Below the pieces are notes generated by a model, which was given only the letters and a program-made list of their open reading frames with translations, was not told where the DNA came from and did not search any database. Below are positions 24,396 through 32,422 of a stretch of 64,000 nt of DNA, one piece after another. This DNA comes from Streptomyces sp. NBC_01298 (lineage in GTDB: Bacteria; Actinomycetota; Actinomycetes; Streptomycetales; Streptomycetaceae). Numbering within the stretch: position 1 is the first letter of the stretch; each line of letters starts with the position of its first letter. The DNA is taken from NCBI RefSeq assembly GCF_035978755.1, contig NZ_CP108414.1, positions 1,364,001 to 1,428,000 on the forward strand, in the 5' to 3' direction. Made by a program: the position numbers and the translations under genes.

Positions 24396-24971
24396 CTACC
24401 TCAGCTCGGCTCCGGTGGCGACGACCACCCCGTAGAGCTCGGTGACCGTGGCGAGGGCCGCCTGGTGGATCTGGCGCGCCGTGAGGGCTCCCGCCGGGCT
24501 CTCCAGCGCCCGGGTCGCCGAGGCGTCGGCGACGACCGTCGGGGCGTAGCCGTGCAGGAAGGCGCCCTGGGTGGTGAACAGGGTGCACATGTTGGTCATG
24601 AACCCGGCGATGATCAGGTTCTTGCGCCCGGTGGCCCCGATGATCTCGTGGAGATCGGTCCCGTGGAAGCCGTTCGGGACGGACTTGGTGACGACGGCCT
24701 CGCCGGCCCGGGGGGCGACGGAAGCGTGCAGGGTGCCCGGTTCGGTGTCGACGCCGTAGCCGCCGTCGCGGACGTGGACGACGGGGGCGCCGGCCTCGCG
24801 GGCCCGGGCGAGGAGCAGCGAGGCGGAGGCCAGCGCCGGTTCCCAGCCGTCGAGCTCCATGACGCCGCCGGTGTAGGTGTTCTGGTAGTCGACGAGGACC
24901 AGGACCGCGTCCTCGAAGGTCGCGGGGGTCTCGTCGAAGCCGTTGAGCTGACGCAGGGTGGTCGTGGTCAT
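24396..24971 (-). CDS. Isochorismatase family cysteine hydrolase
   Basis: This 191-residue protein has the three catalytic elements of the family: Asp in VLVLVDYQNTY (about residue 28), Lys in VVTKSVPNGFHGT (near 95) and Cys in AGFMTNMCTLFTTQGAF (near 129). An alternative cis-peptide region sits before the Cys. The family includes nicotinamidases, N-carbamoyl hydrolases and true isochorismatases; no metal-site histidines of nicotinamidase are obvious, so a general amidohydrolase is likelier. It is probably the first gene of a leftward pair with the SCO6745-type protein. Confidence 0.82.
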   Translation of the reverse strand: MTTTTLRQLNGFDETPATFEDAVLVLVDYQNTYTGGVMELDGWEPALASASLLLARAREAGAPVVHVRDGGYGVDTEPGTLHASVAPRAGEAVVTKSVPNGFHGTDLHEIIGATGRKNLIIAGFMTNMCTLFTTQGAFLHGYAPTVVADASATRALESPAGALTARQIHQAALATVTELYGVVVATGAELR

Positions 24972-25031
24972 AGGGGTGCCGTTCTCACGAGGGTGGGGTG
25001 GGGTCGCGGCCCGCTCGGGGCCGCATCGGCA

Positions 25032-25060
25032 ACGCTAGGAGGCCTCGAACGCGCGGGCAA
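25032..25060 (-). promoter_or_regulatory. Vegetative-type promoter of the isochorismatase-like gene
   Basis: On the minus strand, TTGCCC (25060-25055) and TAGCGT (25037-25032) are separated by 17 bp. The start would be near 25025, about 54 nt before the ATG at 24971. Confidence 0.6.
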
Positions 25061-25209
25061 TGACGGCCGGGCCGCAGATCCGGACATCGGTCCGCGCGGG
25101 CCCCGGGCCGCGGGCGGTGTGCGGGGTCTCGCCGGCGCCCCGGCCGGGCGTGTTCCGCACGGGCGTTTTTCAGACGCGTGGCGATCATGTGACAGGAGGG
25201 GCCATGGAC

Positions 25210-25239
25210 ATGACGTGGGGTCCCGAGCGTGAATACGGT
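25210..25239 (+). promoter_or_regulatory. Candidate promoter of the M1 peptidase gene
   Basis: ATGACG (25210-25215, one mismatch to TTGACG) and TACGGT (25234-25239) are 18 bp apart. The start would be about 30 nt before the GTG at 25278. Confidence 0.4.
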
Positions 25240-25277
25240 CGAACGGAAGCCACTCCCCTACCCCTTTGGAGTTCAAG

Positions 25278-26801
25278 GTGCACCGCAAAGTCATCGCTCC
25301 GAGCGTGCTCGCCGCCTCCCTTCTGCTGGTGATCCCGGCGTCGGCGGCGAGTTCCGTTCCGGGCGCACCGGGTATCGGCGATCCCTACTACCCGGCCAGC
25401 GGCAACGGCGGGTACGAGGTGTCGCACTACGACCTGCGCCTCCAGTACCAGCCGAAGACCGACCTGCTGGAGGGCACCGCCGCCCTGCTGACCACCGCCA
25501 AGCAGGACCTGTCCCGCTTCAACCTGGACTTCGGCCTGGACGTCAGCGAGATCCGGGTCAACGGGGTCAAGGCGAAGTTCGCCAAGTCCGGCGTCTCGGA
25601 GCTGGAGGTCACCCCGGCCGCCCCGCTCGCCCGCGGCAAGCAGTCGAGCGTGGTCGTCAAGTACGCGGGCAAGCCCTCGGAGTTCAAGGTCGACGGCTGG
25701 TCCGCCTGGCAGCGCACCCCGGACGGCGGCGTCGCCGCGCAGGAGCCCGACGCGGCGGCCTGGTGGTTCCCGAGCAACGACCACCCGCTCGACAAGGCCA
25801 CCTTCGACGTGTCGGTGAACGTGCCCGACGGCACGCAGGCCATCAGCAACGGCGTGCTGCAGTCGCAGAGTTCACGGCTGGGCTGGACCCGGTACAACTG
25901 GCGCTCGAACAAGCCGCAGGCCACGTACCTCGCCACCCTGGCCGTCGGAAAGTTCGACATCACCACCGACAAGACGGCGAGCGGGCTGCCGATCCTGAAC
26001 GCCTACAGCCAGGACCTCGGCGACAACGCGGGCGCGGCGCGTGCGAGCGTGGAGCGGACCGGTGAGGTCGCGGAGTGGCTGGAGGGGGTCTTCGGGCCGT
26101 ACCCCTTCAACGCGCTCGGCGGGTACGTGCCGAACGTGCCCAGCGGGTTCGCCCTGGAGACGCAGACCCGGCCGTTCTACAGCCCCCGGCAGTTCGCGAA
26201 CGGCGCGAACGTGTCCGTGGTCGTGCACGAGCTGGCCCACCAGTGGTACGGGGACAGCGTGTCGGTCGACGGTTGGAAGGACATCTGGGTCAACGAGGGC
26301 TTCGCCCGCTACAGCCAGTGGCTGTGGTCGGAGAAGGAGGGCGAGGGCACCGCTCAGGAGCTCGCCGACTGGGCGTACGGACAGCGGCCGGCCGAGGACC
26401 CGTTCTGGCAGGTCAAGCCGGGCGACCCGGGTCCGGAGAACCAGTTCCACGGGGCCGTCTACGACCGCGGTGCGATCGCGATCCAGGCGCTGCGCAACCA
26501 CGTCGGCGACGAGAAGTTCTTCCGGATCCTGAAGGGCTGGCCGACCGAGCGGGCCTACGGCAACGCCAAGGTCGGCGACTTCGTCCGCTACGCCGAGAAG
26601 ATCTCGAACCAGCCGCTCGCGCAGCTCTTCGAGACCTGGCTCTACACCCCGGGCAAGCCGGACGCCTCGGCCCTGAACCCGGCGAAGGCCTCCACGGCTC
26701 CGGGCGCCCGCACCCTGCGCGCCCCGGCGACCCGCAAGGCGACGGAGCCGAAGTCGTGGAAGAAGATCGCCGCGACGAACACCGTGCACGACGCGCACTG
26801 A
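25278..26801 (+). CDS. Secreted M1 family metallopeptidase (aminopeptidase)
   Basis: This 507-residue exported protein has a signal peptide at residues 1-24 (VHRKVIAPSVLAASLLLVIP, then ASAAS). The M1 N-terminal beta domain is at about 40-240, with the catalytic domain after it. Zinc ligands are His317 and His321 in VVHELAHQWYGD and Glu340 in WVNEGFARY; Glu318 is the base. A substrate-binding GxMEN motif is replaced by PSGFALETQ (near 291), as in the short secreted M1 group. The protein lacks the long C-terminal domain of full-size aminopeptidase N. The GTG at 25278 with GGAG 7 nt upstream is preferred to the TTG at 25266. The C-terminus is Ala/Lys-rich. Confidence 0.9.
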   Translation: MHRKVIAPSVLAASLLLVIPASAASSVPGAPGIGDPYYPASGNGGYEVSHYDLRLQYQPKTDLLEGTAALLTTAKQDLSRFNLDFGLDVSEIRVNGVKAKFAKSGVSELEVTPAAPLARGKQSSVVVKYAGKPSEFKVDGWSAWQRTPDGGVAAQEPDAAAWWFPSNDHPLDKATFDVSVNVPDGTQAISNGVLQSQSSRLGWTRYNWRSNKPQATYLATLAVGKFDITTDKTASGLPILNAYSQDLGDNAGAARASVERTGEVAEWLEGVFGPYPFNALGGYVPNVPSGFALETQTRPFYSPRQFANGANVSVVVHELAHQWYGDSVSVDGWKDIWVNEGFARYSQWLWSEKEGEGTAQELADWAYGQRPAEDPFWQVKPGDPGPENQFHGAVYDRGAIAIQALRNHVGDEKFFRILKGWPTERAYGNAKVGDFVRYAEKISNQPLAQLFETWLYTPGKPDASALNPAKASTAPGARTLRAPATRKATEPKSWKKIAATNTVHDAH

Positions 26802-26835
26802 CTCAACCCCGTACGAAGCTGCGCGCCGTCGCCCC

Positions 26836-27702
26836 TCAGCGGGCGGCGGCGCGTTCGCGCGCGCGGGCGGCGCGGGCGATCGGCAGGTAGCGCAGGCGCT
26901 CCGGCAGCAGGGGTACGAGGAGGCGCAGGGCCGTACTGAACCGGCGCAGGCGGCGTTCCTGGGCCGGGGTCCACTCCAGGCCGATGGCGGCGCGCGCCTC
27001 GGGCGGCATGTAGCCGGCGGTGACGAAGGCCCGGAAGTGCAGGAAGGCGGCCCGCAGGACGGGCCAGGTCAGCCGCAGCAGGAGCCGGACCGGCAGCGGG
27101 CCGCCGGCGGGGCGGGGCAGGGGCGCGTCGGTGGCGAGGAGTTCGCGGGCGACCTTGGTGGGCTCGATCTCCTCGGCCAGCATCCGGTGGTAGTACGGCC
27201 AGTACTCCTCGATGCTCCGCGGCATGTCCCGGTCGTGCAGACCGAGGATGCGGCCGACCTGGAGCCACTCCCGGTAGAGCTGACGCTCCTGGGCCGGGGT
27301 GAAGGGGCGCAGCAGGTAGCGCCCGGCGTACAGGTAGACCGGGAAGCCGGTGGCGTGCACCCAGGCGTAGCAGGCCGGGTCGAGGGAGTGGTAGGGGCGC
27401 CCCCGGGTGTCGGTTCCCTGGATCTCCTTGTGCAGGCGGCGCACCCGGCGCCCCTCGGCCGCGGCGTCGGCCCCGCCGTACACCCACAGCTGGACCGAGC
27501 GCAGGGAGCGCTCGCCGCGGCCCCAGGGGTCGGTGCGGAAGACGGAGTGCTCGTCGACGCCGGCGCCGATGGCGGGGTGGGCGACCTGCAGGGTGAAGGC
27601 GGCGGGCAGCATGAGCAGCGCGCGAACGTCTCCGGCGATGGTCCAGAGCACTCCCCCGGGCGGCGGGGGCTCGGGATCGCGGTCGCTTCGCTTCGTGCCC
27701 AT
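26836..27702 (-). CDS. MpaB-type oxygenase (DUF2236 family)
   Basis: This 288-residue protein shows family landmarks: LPAAFTLQVAHPAIGAGVDE near residue 35 with a conserved His, RTDPWGRGERSLRS near 58, and CYAWVHATGFPVYLYAGRYL near 118 with a second conserved His. Characterised relatives are heme b-dependent latex-clearing oxygenases and the fungal MpaB lyase, so His residues here may bind heme. ATG 27702 is preferred; the open frame further upstream overlaps the divergent small membrane protein gene. It converges on the M1 peptidase gene with a 34-bp gap. Confidence 0.8.
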   Translation of the reverse strand: MGTKRSDRDPEPPPPGGVLWTIAGDVRALLMLPAAFTLQVAHPAIGAGVDEHSVFRTDPWGRGERSLRSVQLWVYGGADAAAEGRRVRRLHKEIQGTDTRGRPYHSLDPACYAWVHATGFPVYLYAGRYLLRPFTPAQERQLYREWLQVGRILGLHDRDMPRSIEEYWPYYHRMLAEEIEPTKVARELLATDAPLPRPAGGPLPVRLLLRLTWPVLRAAFLHFRAFVTAGYMPPEARAAIGLEWTPAQERRLRRFSTALRLLVPLLPERLRYLPIARAARARERAAAR

Positions 27703-27796
27703 CCGCGTTCCCCCAGGGTGTCGGCCTGCCGTTCTCCCAGTATGCAGGGGGTCCGGCGGCTTCCGCCGACCCCTGTGGACGGTGCATCCTGCCGCC

Positions 27797-28045
27797 ATGA
27801 ACCTGTCCCCCTGGGCCCTGCTGCGGGACCTGGCTCCCTGGATGCTGATCGGCACGGCCGTCACGCTCGCCCTGGTCCTCGCGGTGCTCGTCGCGCTGTT
27901 CGGGGTGCCGTACTTCCTCCTGCGGTTCCGCCGCCACCGGGAGGACGCCACCGAGGTCTCCGGCGCCCCCGAAGCCTCCGCTCCGGGCGGTATCGGGGAC
28001 TTCACCTGGAGTTCCGCGCGGGACGAAGACCGGCGGGCCGGCTGA
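27797..28045 (+). CDS. Small single-span membrane protein
   Basis: This 82-residue protein starts MNLSPWALLRDLAPWMLIGT. One membrane helix (about residues 14-38, ending GVPYFLLRFRR) is followed by a basic stop-transfer RFRRHRED and a short hydrophilic, acidic tail. It is divergent from the MpaB-type gene with 94 bp between the starts. I see no domain. Coding is supported by the G/C pattern at third positions, the charged flank of the helix and a suitable ATG, but it could be spurious. Confidence 0.5.
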   Translation: MNLSPWALLRDLAPWMLIGTAVTLALVLAVLVALFGVPYFLLRFRRHREDATEVSGAPEASAPGGIGDFTWSSARDEDRRAG

Positions 28046-28104
28046 GGTCCGGCCGCGGAAACACCGAAGAAGTAGGACTGCGTCCAGAAACCCGTGTCAC
28101 AGGT

Positions 28105-28120
28105 GTTACCGCGAAGTAAC
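28105..28120. promoter_or_regulatory. Inverted repeat upstream of the sphingomyelinase-like gene
   Basis: GTTAC (28105-28109) and GTAAC (28116-28120) form a 5-bp inverted repeat around CGCGAA, 55 bp before the start at 28176. With the preceding GTGTCAC at 28094-28100 it also gives an 11-bp spacing reminiscent of a degenerate PHO box, but the match is weak. Confidence 0.3.
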
Positions 28121-28175
28121 CCTGGCTGCTTGGATGGCGGAGCCGATCTTCCCCCACAGGAACGAGGGAACCTCC

Positions 28176-29165
28176 ATGCCCCAGATCCAGCCCCGCAGGA
28201 CCCGCGCCGCCGCCGCGGCCGTCGCCGCGATCGCCGTCGGATCGCTCGTGGCGACCGCGGCTCCGGCCGCCACCGCCGCCGAGAGCGCCGCCGCGCCGCG
28301 GCTCAGCGTCCTGTCGTACAACGCGTTCCTGATGAGCAAGAGCCTGTACCCCAACTGGGGCCAGGACCACCGGGCGGCCGAGATCCCCAAGGCCTCCTGG
28401 TACCAGGGCCACGACGTGGTCGTCCTCCAGGAGGCCTTCGACAACGGGGCCTCCGACGCGCTGAAGGCCAACTCGGCCGCGCAGTACCCGTACCAGACCC
28501 CGATCGTGGGCCGCGGCAAGAGCGGCTGGGACGCCACGGGCGGCGCCTACTCCTCCACCACCCCGGAGGACGGCGGCGTCACGATCCTCAGCAAGTGGCC
28601 GATCGTGCGCAAGGAGCAGGTGGTCTACAAGGACGCCTGCGGCGCCGACTGGTGGTCCAACAAGGGCTTCGCCTACGTCGTGCTGAACGTGAACGGCACC
28701 AAGGTCCACGTGGTCGGCACCCACGCCCAGTCCACCGACCCCGGCTGCGGCGCGGGCGAGGCGGCGCAGATGCGCGCCCTCCAGTTCCGGAACATCGACG
28801 CGTTCCTGGACGCCAAGAACATCCCGGCGAGCGAGCAGGTCATCGTGGCGGGCGACATGAACGTCGACTCGCGCACCCCGGAGCTGGCCACCATGCTGGC
28901 CAACGCCGACCTGGCGGCCTCCGACACCCGCACGGGGCACACGTACTCCTTCGACACCGCGCTGAACTCGATAGCGAAGTACCGCTACCCGACCGATCCG
29001 CGCGAGGACCTGGACTACGTGCTCTACCGCAAGGGCAACGCCCGCCCGGCGGGCTGGGAGAACAACGTGGTCCTGGAGCAGTCGGCGCCCTGGACGGTCT
29101 CCAGCTGGGGCACCTCCTACACGTACACCAACCTCAGCGACCACTACCCGCTGATCGGCCGCTGA
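28176..29165 (+). CDS. Secreted sphingomyelinase-like phosphodiesterase (EEP superfamily)
   Basis: This 329-residue exported protein starts MPQIQPRRTRAAAAAVAAIA, with a signal peptide ending near ATAAES (residue 35). The catalytic domain has the endonuclease/exonuclease/phosphatase order: LSVLSYNAFLMSK (Asn), VVLQEAFDN (metal Glu), VGTHAQSTD (His), VAGDMNVDS (Asp/Asn) and a terminal LSDHYPLIG (catalytic His near 324). The mix of VLQEAFD and THAQS is that of bacterial sphingomyelinase C / neutral SMase rather than DNase I. The ATG at 28176 has GAGGGA at good spacing. It would act outside the cell on phospholipid head groups, probably for phosphate or choline. Confidence 0.87.
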   Translation: MPQIQPRRTRAAAAAVAAIAVGSLVATAAPAATAAESAAAPRLSVLSYNAFLMSKSLYPNWGQDHRAAEIPKASWYQGHDVVVLQEAFDNGASDALKANSAAQYPYQTPIVGRGKSGWDATGGAYSSTTPEDGGVTILSKWPIVRKEQVVYKDACGADWWSNKGFAYVVLNVNGTKVHVVGTHAQSTDPGCGAGEAAQMRALQFRNIDAFLDAKNIPASEQVIVAGDMNVDSRTPELATMLANADLAASDTRTGHTYSFDTALNSIAKYRYPTDPREDLDYVLYRKGNARPAGWENNVVLEQSAPWTVSSWGTSYTYTNLSDHYPLIGR

Positions 29166-29171
29166 TCCGAA

Positions 29172-29211
29172 CCGGCCGGGTGCCCGCCGCCACCGCGGGG
29201 CATCCGGCCGG
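29172..29211 (+). terminator. Long GC hairpin terminator
   Basis: The left arm CCGGCCGGGTGCCCGC (29172-29187) pairs with the right arm at 29195-29211 with one mismatch and one bulge. It begins 7 nt after the phosphodiesterase stop codon. Confidence 0.75.
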
Positions 29212-29220
29212 TCCGGTTCC

Positions 29221-29259
29221 GGCTCAGTCCCGCTCAGTCCCGGCTCAGTCCCGGCTCAG
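29221..29259. repeat. 10-11-bp tandem repeat duplicating a gene end
   Basis: GGCTCAGTCCC (29221-29231), GCTCAGTCCC (29232-29241), GGCTCAGTCCC (29242-29252) and a partial copy (29253-29259) stand in tandem. The third copy contains the stop codon of the leftward ankyrin-repeat gene, so its last codons have been duplicated past the stop. Confidence 0.8.
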
Positions 29260-30663
29260 CAAGGGGCTGTCGGCCGGGAGTTCCACCCAGCGGCGCGGCG
29301 GGCCCTCCACGGCGCGCCCGTCGTCGAGCCGCATCCCCGCCCGCGCGCAGGCGTAGGCCAGCGAGCGCGCTCCCCGCAGGTCCTCCTCCGGCACCCACTG
29401 CCAGAAGCGGTGCAGCCAGTGCCCCTGCGGCGACCCCTCGTACGGCGGGAGCCCGATCTCCTCGTGCTCCTCCTCCCGGCCGTCCACGGAGAGCTGCCCG
29501 AAGGTGCCGCCCGCCGCGTTGAAGTACACCCCGTACGCGCGGCGCCCGGGCGACAGGGCGCCGAGCACCTTCGGCGTGTACGCCCGGTACCAGGAGGGCT
29601 GGATCAGCACGCAGCCGCCCGGCACTCCCGTCACGCCGATGAACCGCTCCGCCTCCTCGGTGTACGGATCGAAGCCGTCGGGTCCCGTGCCGTACGGGCC
29701 GGGCTCACGGTCCAGGTCCAGCACCCGGCAGCGCTCCGGATCCGTGCCGAGCCTGCGGACCGCCTCGTCCTCCGTGATCCCGCCGACGAAGGCGACCGAC
29801 AGCCCCTCGGTGTGGATGCCCCTGAACACCAGGGCCTGTTCGTCGGCCTCCCGCTGCGCCGTCACCTCCTCGGCGCTGCGGGGAACCGCTCCGGGGAGGT
29901 CCGCGAAGAGCGCGGCCATTTCGGTGCACAGCGCGAGGCTGCCCGGCGAGTGCCCGGCGATCCGGGGCGTCCAGGCATCGGCCCCGGCGGCCAGCAGCGC
30001 GGCCGCGTTGTCCGCGCGGCCGTGGGCCACGGCCTCCCAGAGTGCGGTCACGCCGCTTCCGTCGAGGTGGTCCAGGGCGTCCACGTCGGCGACGAGCCCG
30101 GCGAGTTCGGCCACGGACTCGGGCCGGCCGCGCTCGGCGGTACGGTGCAGCGGCGATCCGAAATGGCCCCCGTCAGGGTCGGGGTCGGGAGCCGCGCCCG
30201 CCGCGAGCCGGGCGCGGATGATTTCGGGGTCCGCCCACCCCTGCGATCCCATCCCCTCCCAGTCGGCGCGCTCGCGCTCGGGGACGGGCGGCACGTACAC
30301 GTCCGAGTACCAGGCCGGCTGCGGCTGCGGCTGCGGCTGCGGCTGCGGCTGCGGCTGCGGCTGCGGCTGCGCCATGATGTCGGCCGGCCCGGAGCTGTCC
30401 TCGCCGTACGCGACGCACCGGAGGAACACGTCCAGCCTGATCGACAGCGAGGCGGGCCACACCTCCCAGCCCACGAGCACGACGCGCGTCTCGGGTCCGG
30501 CGCCGACCTCCAGCGTCTGCGGGATCCTGGCCGGGGCGAACCAGTGCTCCGGAGGGTGTTCCTCGTCCCCGTCCCGCGGTGCCTCGTACGCGCCCAGCCG
30601 CATCTCCCCCCGAGCGGCCGCCTTCGGCGGATCCGGCACGATCAGTCCATCGAAGAAGCTCAT
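29245..30663 (-). CDS. Ankyrin-repeat protein with a (PQ)9 stretch
   Basis: This 472-residue cytoplasmic protein has several parts. Residues 1-95 are of unknown type. MAQ followed by nine Pro-Gln repeats lies at about 97-117. Ankyrin-like repeats follow at about 150-245 (GSPLHRTAERGRPESVAELA, then SGVTALWEAVAHGRADNAAA). A C-terminal region (about 270-450) has VAFVGGITEDEAVRRLG and a Trp-rich stretch near LHRFWQWVPEED. The N-terminal region may be a small sensor-like fold; the C-terminal one resembles uncharacterised actinobacterial domains I cannot name with certainty. The PQ tract is encoded by a perfect hexanucleotide repeat. No partner is evident; it lies 44 bp from the aspD end and may be its own unit. 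Confidence 0.75.
   Translation of the reverse strand: MSFFDGLIVPDPPKAAARGEMRLGAYEAPRDGDEEHPPEHWFAPARIPQTLEVGAGPETRVVLVGWEVWPASLSIRLDVFLRCVAYGEDSSGPADIMAQPQPQPQPQPQPQPQPQPAWYSDVYVPPVPERERADWEGMGSQGWADPEIIRARLAAGAAPDPDPDGGHFGSPLHRTAERGRPESVAELAGLVADVDALDHLDGSGVTALWEAVAHGRADNAAALLAAGADAWTPRIAGHSPGSLALCTEMAALFADLPGAVPRSAEEVTAQREADEQALVFRGIHTEGLSVAFVGGITEDEAVRRLGTDPERCRVLDLDREPGPYGTGPDGFDPYTEEAERFIGVTGVPGGCVLIQPSWYRAYTPKVLGALSPGRRAYGVYFNAAGGTFGQLSVDGREEEHEEIGLPPYEGSPQGHWLHRFWQWVPEEDLRGARSLAYACARAGMRLDDGRAVEGPPRRWVELPADSPLLSRD
30317..30370. repeat. Hexanucleotide microsatellite (GGCTGC)9
   Basis: Nine perfect units of GGCTGC on the plus strand encode the (PQ)9 tract on the minus strand. Copy-number changes would keep the frame and only alter tract length. 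Confidence 0.95.
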
Positions 30664-30707
30664 GGACCGATCGTGCCAGCCGCCTCTGACAGCGGGTCAG
30701 GAGCCGC

Positions 30708-32366
30708 TCAGCCGGAGGCCTTCGACCGCTCCCACTCGCTGGCGTAGTCGTTGAAGATGGCCCGCAGGTGGTGGCCGATCTTCAGGTAGTCCAGATCGTC
30801 GAGGTTGGCCAGCGAGACGCGCACCGACCACTGGGGGCCGTCGAATCCGCCGCCGTTGAGGAGGACCACCGAGGTCTGCTCGGCGAGCCGGAACAGCGGG
30901 TCGACGGGCTCGTAGTTCTTCTCCAGGAAGTCGGCGAAGTCCTTGCCGTGCACCCGTTCCGCCTCGGCCAGCAGGTCGAGCTCGATGTAGTACCCGGCCC
31001 GCTTGTCGTCCTCGGAGATCTTCATCTGGGCTCCCTCCAGGAGGAGGTCGAGCCTGCGGTGGACGATCTGCCGGATGCGCTCCTTGTACGCCTGGCCCTC
31101 GTCCAGCATGTCGAAGAGCGAGAAGAGCACCATCATCGTCTGCTGCGGCAGCGAGAGGCCGGCCGTGTGGTTGAGGGCCACCGACCGGGAGTCCGCGACG
31201 AGCCGGTCGATGAAGCGGATCTTCTCCGGCTCCAGGCTGAGGGTGCCGTACCGCTTGGCGAGGCGGTCCTTCTGGTCCTGGGGGAAGTTCGCGACCATCG
31301 CGTCGATGACGTTGTCGTCGTGCAGCCCGATGACGCCGAGCCGCCAGCCGGTGCAGCCGTAGTGCTTGGAGTACGAGTACACGAGCAGGGTGTTGCGCGG
31401 CAGGTCGGCGGCGATCGAGCGGAAGCCGGGCACGAAGGTGCCGTACACGTCGTCCGTGACGATCAGCAGGTTCGGGTTGCTGGTGGCGACGATGTCCTTG
31501 ATCTGGTTCGCCACCCGGTCGCTCAGCGCGAGCGAGGGCGGGTTGGAGGGGTTGACCAGGCAGACGAGCTTCACGGAGGGGTCGGCCAGCTTGGCGACCT
31601 CCTCCTCCGGGTAGCGCCACTGGCGCACGCCGGTCTCGGCGAAGAGGCTCGCGGAGACGTTGACCACCTCGAACTCGAAGGTGTCGAGCTCGGGGATCTC
31701 GATGTACGGGGTGAACACCGGGGTCATCAGGGCGATCTTGTCGCCCTTCTTCAGGATCCCGTTCTTCATCAGGGAGTCGAAGATGTAGCACATGGCGGCG
31801 GTGCCGCCCTCGGTCGCGAACAGCGACAGGTTGTTGCCCTCCGGCGGCTTCTTGCCGAACATCTCGTCGGCCACGTAGCCGCGCACGATGTGCTCCGCGT
31901 GGGTCAGCATCCGGTCCGGGACGGGGTAGTTGTCGCCCGTGATGGAGTCGGTCAGCTCGTGCACGAAGGCGTCCTTGTCGAACGGCCAGCGCTTCAGCGC
32001 GTACTGGACGCAGGCGGAGAGCATCTCCACGCCCGGCAGGTCCGGGTGGCGCCGGGTCCAGGACTCGAACCGCTCCGCGATGCCCTTCTTCTCCGGCATC
32101 CCGCCCAGGTTGTCGGCGGTCCACACCCGCCGGGACTCCTCCAGCGCGAAGTAGCCCAGCGCGTAGAAGGCCTCGCGCGGCCCGGTGGCGATCCAGTTCG
32201 GGTTGCCGCGGCCCGCGTTGAGCATGGCGCGGGCGGTGGTGTCCTTCTGGCCCGGCTTGTCGGCCTGGGCGGCCGTGGCGAGCTGGATGAACTTGTCCTT
32301 CAGCTCGAAGGGGCTGAGCTGCGCGAAGGACTGGATTTCCTCGCGGCTGAAGGTGGTCTTCGGCAC
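30708..32366 (-). CDS. aspD: Bifunctional aspartate aminotransferase / aspartate 4-decarboxylase
   Basis: This 552-residue PLP enzyme of the AspD type releases CO2 from aspartate to give alanine. The catalytic Lys lies in YSYSKHYGCTGWRLG (near 320), a substrate Asn/Pro region in LVNPSNPPSLALSD (near 265) and Asp in VTDDVYGTF (near 297). Length is normal for AspD (about 530-550). The start is the GTG at 32366 with AAAGGAAG 8 nt upstream. The downstream order aspD, aspT, aspT on the minus strand (aspT genes first in transcription) suggests an aspartate:alanine cycle that can generate proton motive force. Function assignment is strong. Confidence 0.9.
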   Translation of the reverse strand: MPKTTFSREEIQSFAQLSPFELKDKFIQLATAAQADKPGQKDTTARAMLNAGRGNPNWIATGPREAFYALGYFALEESRRVWTADNLGGMPEKKGIAERFESWTRRHPDLPGVEMLSACVQYALKRWPFDKDAFVHELTDSITGDNYPVPDRMLTHAEHIVRGYVADEMFGKKPPEGNNLSLFATEGGTAAMCYIFDSLMKNGILKKGDKIALMTPVFTPYIEIPELDTFEFEVVNVSASLFAETGVRQWRYPEEEVAKLADPSVKLVCLVNPSNPPSLALSDRVANQIKDIVATSNPNLLIVTDDVYGTFVPGFRSIAADLPRNTLLVYSYSKHYGCTGWRLGVIGLHDDNVIDAMVANFPQDQKDRLAKRYGTLSLEPEKIRFIDRLVADSRSVALNHTAGLSLPQQTMMVLFSLFDMLDEGQAYKERIRQIVHRRLDLLLEGAQMKISEDDKRAGYYIELDLLAEAERVHGKDFADFLEKNYEPVDPLFRLAEQTSVVLLNGGGFDGPQWSVRVSLANLDDLDYLKIGHHLRAIFNDYASEWERSKASG

Positions 32367-32380
32367 GGTGACTTCCTTTA

Positions 32381-32412
32381 GTTCGAGGTGTGGTTCGAGG
32401 TGTGGTTCGAGG
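32381..32412. repeat. 12-bp tandem repeat before aspD
   Basis: GTTCGAGGTGTG is repeated about 2.6 times at 32381-32412, between the first aspT gene's end and the aspD ribosome site. Role unknown; it may be leader structure or replication slippage. Confidence 0.7.
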
Positions 32413-32422
32413 GGGCTCTGCG

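Larger units (their letters stand above)
24972..25277. other. Divergent promoter region
   Basis: These 306 bp separate the leftward isochorismatase-like gene and the rightward M1 peptidase gene. They hold a good leftward promoter (25032-25060) and a plausible rightward one (25210-25239). A 108-codon leftward frame across the region is unsupported. No RNA element was recognised. Confidence 0.55.

Noticed and set aside
24968..25294. 108-codon leftward frame between the isochorismatase-like and M1 peptidase genes
   Set aside because: No domain, Pro/Arg-rich, and it covers a good promoter pair and the start of the M1 gene.
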